From M3007 sp031425155 (GTDB lineage Bacteria > Bacteroidota > Bacteroidia > Chitinophagales > Saprospiraceae), in assembly GCA_031425155.1 (NCBI GenBank), contig JANPIV010000048.1, forward strand, positions 62,001 to 126,000: 64,000 nucleotides of DNA. Direction: 5' to 3'. This document shows, one piece after another, positions 59,966 to 64,000 of the stretch; position 1 is the stretch's first letter; each line of letters begins with the position of its first letter. A program made the translations under genes and the position numbers. The notes beneath the pieces are model-generated. The model was not told the origin of the DNA. It saw nothing but the letters and a program-made list of their open reading frames with translations, and searched no databases.

Positions 59966-60132
59966 AATTAATCAGTTATTTCTGTAAATTTTTTACAAAA
60001 ATGCAAAGAATTGTTTTCGTAAAATCCTAAAAATGTGTGCATTGAAGAATTAAACGTTGGTAACGGTTAATTATCCGGTAATAAACAAATGTAACTGTTG
60101 CAAACGATTAAAAATGATATTTACCTTGCTGC

Positions 60133-60489
60133 ATGAAAAAAACGTGTCGGCAATGTGGCCAGGAGATGCGTGGCCGCGCTGATAAAAAAATTTGTTCGAC
60201 GGATTGCAAGAACCGCTATCATATCGAGACCCGCCGCCATACGCGCGATGCAGTGGGCGAGATAGATGGCTATCTGCATCGCAACCGGGAAATATTGGCT
60301 TTGCTAATGGGCAACGCCATCAAAGTGGAGATAGATCGTTTGGTACTTTCCAGAACGGGCTTCCGCTATGAATACCACACGGGTACCTACCTGAACAAGG
60401 AGGGTAAAATGTACCGTTTGGTCTATGATTATGCGTGGATGGATTTTTCCGATCAGAGAGTACTCATTGTGCGCGAAAAGAAAACATAA
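60133..60489 (+). CDS. Zinc-ribbon protein of unknown function
   Basis: The 118-residue protein has an N-terminal four-cysteine zinc ribbon (MKKTCRQCGQEMRGRADKKI then CSTDCKNRYH) of the DUF2116 type. A region without known motifs follows (EIDGYLHRNREILALLMGN, RTGFRYEYHTGTYLNKEGK). Zinc ribbons of this kind occur in small DNA- or RNA-associated proteins. It stands about 170 bases from the recombinase start, divergently, and 42 bases before the dehydrogenase operon. The role is unknown. Confidence 0.75.
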   Translation: MKKTCRQCGQEMRGRADKKICSTDCKNRYHIETRRHTRDAVGEIDGYLHRNREILALLMGNAIKVEIDRLVLSRTGFRYEYHTGTYLNKEGKMYRLVYDYAWMDFSDQRVLIVREKKT

Positions 60490-60530
60490 AACCACCCTTT
60501 TCTTCACCAACCACCCAGCACTACTCAACC

Positions 60531-61304
60531 ATGCGTTTACAAAACAAAACAGCCCTCATCACCGGCGGCAGCAGCGGCATTGGCCGCGAGACCGCCCTGC
60601 GCTTTGCCCGCGAGGGTGCCCGCGTCGTAGTCGTGGATGTCAATGATGCCGCCGGACAGGAAACCGTGGATTTGGTCAAGCAGCAGGGCGGCGAAGCGGT
60701 TTTTTGCCACGCCGATGTCTCCAAAGCGGAGGACTGCGCCCACATGGTCGAATTTGCCGAAGCCACTTATGAACATTTGCACATCTTGTTCAACAACGCC
60801 GGTATTATGCACAACGACGATGATGATGCCGTAAAAACGGAAGAATCCGTCTGGGATATGACGATGGCCATCAACGTAAAAGGCGTATTCTTTGGCTGTA
60901 AGTACGGCATTCCGGCCCTGCGGCGGGCGGGCGGCGGCTCCATCATTAATACCGCTTCGTTTGTGGCTTTGGTCGGTGCCGCCACGCCACAACTAGCCTA
61001 CACCGCCAGCAAAGGCGCGGTGCTGGCCATGACCCGTGAATTGGCGGTTATTCATGCCCGCGAAAACATTCGGGTGAATGCGTTATGTCCCGGTCCGCTG
61101 CGCACTGAATTGCTGATGAAATTCCTGAATACCGAGGAGAAAAAACAACGCCGCCTGGTGCATGTTCCGATGGGTCGTTTCGGCGAGGCCCGCGAAATGG
61201 CCGATGCCGCCCTGTTCCTGGCTTCCTCCGAAAGCAGCTACGTCACCGGCACCGACTTCATGGTGGACGGCGGCATCACCGCAGCCTACGTAACCCCGGA
61301 ATAA
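60531..61304 (+). CDS. Short-chain dehydrogenase/reductase (SDR)
   Basis: The 257-residue classical SDR has ALITGGSSGIGRETALRFA (cofactor-binding T-G-x3-G-x-G), VVVVDVNDA (Asp favouring NAD), LFNNAGIM (NNAG), SIINTASFVALVG (catalytic Ser), YTASKGA (catalytic Tyr and Lys) and NALCPGPLRTELL. The substrate is an alcohol or ketone of unknown identity. It overlaps no gene; the aldehyde dehydrogenase ATG comes one base after its stop, so the two are one operon. The ATG at 60531 starts the fold. Confidence 0.94.
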   Translation: MRLQNKTALITGGSSGIGRETALRFAREGARVVVVDVNDAAGQETVDLVKQQGGEAVFCHADVSKAEDCAHMVEFAEATYEHLHILFNNAGIMHNDDDDAVKTEESVWDMTMAINVKGVFFGCKYGIPALRRAGGGSIINTASFVALVGAATPQLAYTASKGAVLAMTRELAVIHARENIRVNALCPGPLRTELLMKFLNTEEKKQRRLVHVPMGRFGEAREMADAALFLASSESSYVTGTDFMVDGGITAAYVTPE

Positions 61305-61305
61305 G

Positions 61306-62700
61306 ATGGCGACGAATTTTCAAATCATCAGCCCGGTGGATGGCTTGCTGTATGCGGAGCGACCTGCCGCCAGTGACCGCGACATCGAATACGCGCTGCA
61401 ACAGGCAAGCAAAGCCCAACGCGCCTGGAGCGAGACCACTATTGCCGAACGCGCCGCCATTTGCCGCCAGGCGGTGCAATATGTGCTCGACCGTGCCGAC
61501 GAGATTGGTACGGAACTGAGTTGGCAAATGGGACGGCCCATTCGCTACACGCCTTTTGAAATCAAGCGCGGTTTTCAGGAACGCGCCCACTACATGATTG
61601 ATATAGCGGAAACCGCCCTGGCCGACATGCCCGCTGCGGAACTGCCTGGTTTTCAACGCTATATTCGTCGGGTGCCGCTTGGATTAGTGCTGGTGCTGGC
61701 TCCCTGGAACTATCCGTATCTGACTTCCGTGAATGCCATTATTCCGGCCCTGATGGCGGGCAACACGGTCATTTTGAAACATGCCCAGCAGACGCTGCTC
61801 TGTGCGGAACGGTACGCCGAAGCGTTTCGAGCGGCTGGTTTGCCGGACGGCGTATTTCAGTTTTTACATTTGTCGCATGAGCAGGTCGGGTCGCTGATCG
61901 GTGATGCGCGGGTGGCCCACGTGGCGTTTACCGGCTCGGTCGGGGGTGGAGAAGCGGTGCAACGGGCGGTTGGCGGGCGTTTTATCGGCGCGGGGCTGGA
62001 ACTGGGCGGCAAAGACCCGGCCTACGTGCGGGCCGATGCATCGCTGGACTACGCCATCGAAAACACGGTGGACGGTGCTTTTTTCAATTCCGGTCAGTCG
62101 TGCTGTGCCATTGAGCGCATTTATGTCCACGAGAGTTTGTTCGATTCCTTTGTAGAGGGTTTTGTGGATTTGACCCGCCAATATCACCTGGGCGATCCGC
62201 TGCTGCCGGAAACGACGCTGGGGCCGATGGTGCGTACGGCTGCCGCCGATTTTGTCAAGGCGCAGGTGCGGGATGCGGTCGCCAAAGGAGCGCGAACGTT
62301 GATAGATTCGGCCATATTTCTCGCGCACCGCGATGGTACGCCGTATTTGGCACCGCAAGTACTGATTGACGTGGATCATTCGATGTCCATTATGACCGAA
62401 GAGACTTTTGGTCCGGCGGTGGGTATTATGGCCGTCAAAAACGACGCGGAAGCCATCCAGTTAATGAACGATAGCCGCTATGGTTTGACGGCTTCAGTGT
62501 GGACCAATGACGTGGAAGCGGCGGTGCGCATCGGTGACCAGATCGAAACGGGCACCTGGTTTATGAATCGCTGCGATTATCTGGACCCGGTGCTGGCCTG
62601 GACGGGCGTGAAGGATTCCGGGCGGGGTTGTACGCTGTCGCGCCTGGGCTACGAGGGATTGACGCGGCCAAAATCTTATCATTTGAAGATACTGGGTTGA
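61306..62700 (+). CDS. NAD(P)-dependent aldehyde dehydrogenase
   Basis: The 464-residue enzyme has LGLVLVLAPWNYPYLTSVNAIIPALMAGN (substrate-tunnel and cofactor region), HVAFTGSVGGGEAVQRAV (G-S-x-x-x-G), GLELGGKDPAYVRADA (catalytic Glu), GAFFNSGQSCCAIERIYVHE (catalytic Cys) and EETFGPAVGIM. It oxidises an aldehyde to the acid. Directly coupled to the preceding SDR, it may carry out the second oxidation in an alcohol-to-acid route. A glutamine amidotransferase follows in the same direction. Confidence 0.95.
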   Translation: MATNFQIISPVDGLLYAERPAASDRDIEYALQQASKAQRAWSETTIAERAAICRQAVQYVLDRADEIGTELSWQMGRPIRYTPFEIKRGFQERAHYMIDIAETALADMPAAELPGFQRYIRRVPLGLVLVLAPWNYPYLTSVNAIIPALMAGNTVILKHAQQTLLCAERYAEAFRAAGLPDGVFQFLHLSHEQVGSLIGDARVAHVAFTGSVGGGEAVQRAVGGRFIGAGLELGGKDPAYVRADASLDYAIENTVDGAFFNSGQSCCAIERIYVHESLFDSFVEGFVDLTRQYHLGDPLLPETTLGPMVRTAAADFVKAQVRDAVAKGARTLIDSAIFLAHRDGTPYLAPQVLIDVDHSMSIMTEETFGPAVGIMAVKNDAEAIQLMNDSRYGLTASVWTNDVEAAVRIGDQIETGTWFMNRCDYLDPVLAWTGVKDSGRGCTLSRLGYEGLTRPKSYHLKILG

Positions 62701-62816
62701 GATATGAAAATATCGTGTTTAGCAGGCTTTGTTCCACGACGAGGACGGTTCCCGGCAGGATGACAAACGAGGCGTGTTCTACGGCACTCAATCAGTTCTA
62801 TTTAAAATTAATTACG

Positions 62817-63515
62817 ATGGAAGTCGGCTTGCTCGAATGCGATCACGTACTGGATAAATTCCGGCACATCGCCGGGGATTACTACGACATGTTTGGGGTC
62901 TTATTCCCTGACTTGCAGCTGCGGCGTTTTGATGTTTGCAATGGTCAGTTTCCCGATTCGGTGACGGCCTGCGATGCGTATTTATGCACGGGTTCCAGGC
63001 ATTCCGTCTATGATGAGGTGGACTGGATCAAAGAACTGCAACGTTTTGTGCGGGAATTATATGCGCGTGAAAAAACTTATGTCGGGCTGTGTTTTGGGCA
63101 TCAAATGCTGGGCGAGGCATTGGGTGGAAAAGTGACCAAAGCACCCGTGGGTTGGTGCGTGGGGGCGCATACTTTTCAGGTGACCCAGCCCAAAAACTGG
63201 ATGATACCTTTTCAGGGCAGATACCATTTGCTGATGATGTGTCAGGATCAGATAATGGAATTGCCGCCCGATAGCCGGGTGTTGGCTACCGCGCCGGATT
63301 GCCCGGTGGGGATGCTGCGCGTTGGCCCCCGGATGCTGGGCTTGCAGGCGCACCCGGAATTTCCGGTGGCTTATGAACGGGCATTGTTGGAAGACCGAGT
63401 GGGGCGAATTGGGGCAGAAAAGGTAAGAATTGGCCTGGATAGTTTGGTTTTGCCGCTGGATAGTGGTCGGATGGGGGAGTGGATCAATAATTTTATAGGA
63501 AAAGGGGTGGGATAA
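62817..63515 (+). CDS. Type 1 glutamine amidotransferase
   Basis: The 232-residue GATase has the triad pattern YVGLCFGHQMLGEALGG (nucleophile Cys) and GLQAHPEFP (His and Glu). It resembles stand-alone GATases such as the YfeJ group. The ATG at 62817 gives MEVGLLECDHV, which matches the family N-terminus; starts at 62628 or 62760 would add unrelated residues. The acceptor of the released ammonia, or whether it hydrolyses a gamma-glutamyl conjugate as PuuD does, cannot be told. It probably continues the SDR-ALDH operon after a 116-base gap. Confidence 0.88.
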   Translation: MEVGLLECDHVLDKFRHIAGDYYDMFGVLFPDLQLRRFDVCNGQFPDSVTACDAYLCTGSRHSVYDEVDWIKELQRFVRELYAREKTYVGLCFGHQMLGEALGGKVTKAPVGWCVGAHTFQVTQPKNWMIPFQGRYHLLMMCQDQIMELPPDSRVLATAPDCPVGMLRVGPRMLGLQAHPEFPVAYERALLEDRVGRIGAEKVRIGLDSLVLPLDSGRMGEWINNFIGKGVG

Positions 63516-63597
63516 TCCATTCTTTTTCCCGACTACGAGCGCCTTAAATAAAGGTCGCACCAGGGAGAATAATTCTATTGGCAAAAAACAACCAAAG

Positions 63598-64000
63598 ATG
63601 AGCAAGCCTCCTAAATTCATAGTCGTTATTGGCGCATCCGCCGGGGGATTAGACGCCCTGGCAGAAATGGTGCGCACCCTGCAAAAAGGATTAGATGTTG
63701 CCTATTGCATTGTGCTGCATTTGTCCCGTAAAGGGATTGGCGATTTCGTGGTACACCGTCTGGCACAATCTACCGATATGCATTGCAGCCTAATAGTAGA
63801 TGGAGAAACCATAAAAGCAGACAACATCTATATTGCACGCCCTAATCAGCATGCGCTTGTAAAAGATAATAAATTTATTTTGGGTGGTGGTCCCGAAGAA
63901 AACCGTTTTCGGCCATCTATTGATGTGTTGTTTCGTTCAGCGGCGGTTGCTTACAGTTCGTATGCCATAGGAATTATCCTGAGCGGCATGCTGGACGACG
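63598..64000 (+). CDS. CheB-type protein-glutamate methylesterase (3' partial)
   Basis: The frame runs off the window end. It starts KFIVVIGASAGGLDALAEMV, carrying the catalytic Ser of the CheB methylesterase domain, then YCIVLHLSRKG with the catalytic His, and near the end SYAIGIILSGMLDD with the catalytic Asp. There is no receiver domain before it, so this is a stand-alone or CheB-CheR fusion type. Such fusions often carry CheR and PAS/histidine kinase domains further downstream. It removes methyl groups from receptor glutamates. Confidence 0.9.
   Translation, partial: MSKPPKFIVVIGASAGGLDALAEMVRTLQKGLDVAYCIVLHLSRKGIGDFVVHRLAQSTDMHCSLIVDGETIKADNIYIARPNQHALVKDNKFILGGGPEENRFRPSIDVLFRSAAVAYSSYAIGIILSGMLDD

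Noticed and set aside
1..64000. CRISPR arrays, rRNA genes and tRNA genes
   Set aside because: No regular direct repeats with unique spacers and no cloverleaf or rRNA-like sequence were noticed by eye. A tRNAscan or Infernal search could still find something missed.

Overview
The window looks like a chromosome segment of a Bacteroidota bacterium, most likely from the Saprospiria/Chitinophagia side of the phylum (the class is inference). The signs are three secreted proteins with type IX secretion sorting domains (one type B, two type A), many short promoters of the TAnnTTTG kind just ahead of start codons, signal-peptide lipoproteins, a LytTR regulator, an ECF sigma/anti-sigma pair, CcmB, and several families of palindromic intergenic repeats typical of these genomes.

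Layout. 0-7.9 kb: a glycerophosphodiester phosphodiesterase cut by the window edge, a GNAT acetyltransferase, a pirin, a secreted M43-type zinc protease and a 1,450-residue PKD-repeat surface protein. 7.9-10.7 kb is mobile: an IS4-family insertion sequence, an ssb remnant with two in-frame stops, and a RibD/DHFR-like gene flanked by attC-like sequence as in an integron cassette. 10.7-28.3 kb is mostly housekeeping and metabolism: VOC/SRPBCC fusion, 2H phosphoesterase, Uma2 nuclease, RF3, a membrane protein with a degenerate McrB-like NTPase domain, a broken YoeB-type toxin with its antitoxin, alkyladenine glycosylase, AraC regulator, dihaem cytochrome c, Kazal-type lipoprotein, AcpH, YchF, a HAD hydrolase, a cupin, AccD and CcmB. 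28.4-40.0 kb: an intact MazEF-like pair, a large BNR-repeat T9SS protein, TPMT-like methyltransferase, a NuiA-like inhibitor, RibA, LytTR regulator, anti-sigma/TonB protein, ECF sigma factor and CTP synthase.

39.9-42.0 kb is a three-gene envelope operon (two LVIVD-type lipoproteins and a beta-barrel). 42.2-46.2 kb holds an Fcy1-like cytosine deaminase, a DUF1080 protein, a Tat-exported Gfo/Idh/MocA oxidoreductase and a malate-synthase/aldolase-like TIM-barrel protein. 46.3-50.9 kb is a complete urate-to-glyoxylate pathway: urate oxidase, HIU hydrolase, an allantoicase-OHCU decarboxylase fusion and allantoinase. The TIM-barrel protein beside it is a candidate for consuming the glyoxylate.

51.3-60.0 kb is AT-rich accessory DNA. 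A tyrosine recombinase with an unusual repeated N-terminal region is followed, all on the minus strand, by a DUF262/GmrSD-like gene, an NTF2-like lipoprotein, a metzincin protease, a broken vapC and a LamG protein. Short palindromic elements of attC-like size and shape sit between several of them. This integron-like arrangement is the most interesting system in the window. It ends with an SDR-ALDH-amidotransferase operon and the start of a CheB-type methylesterase.
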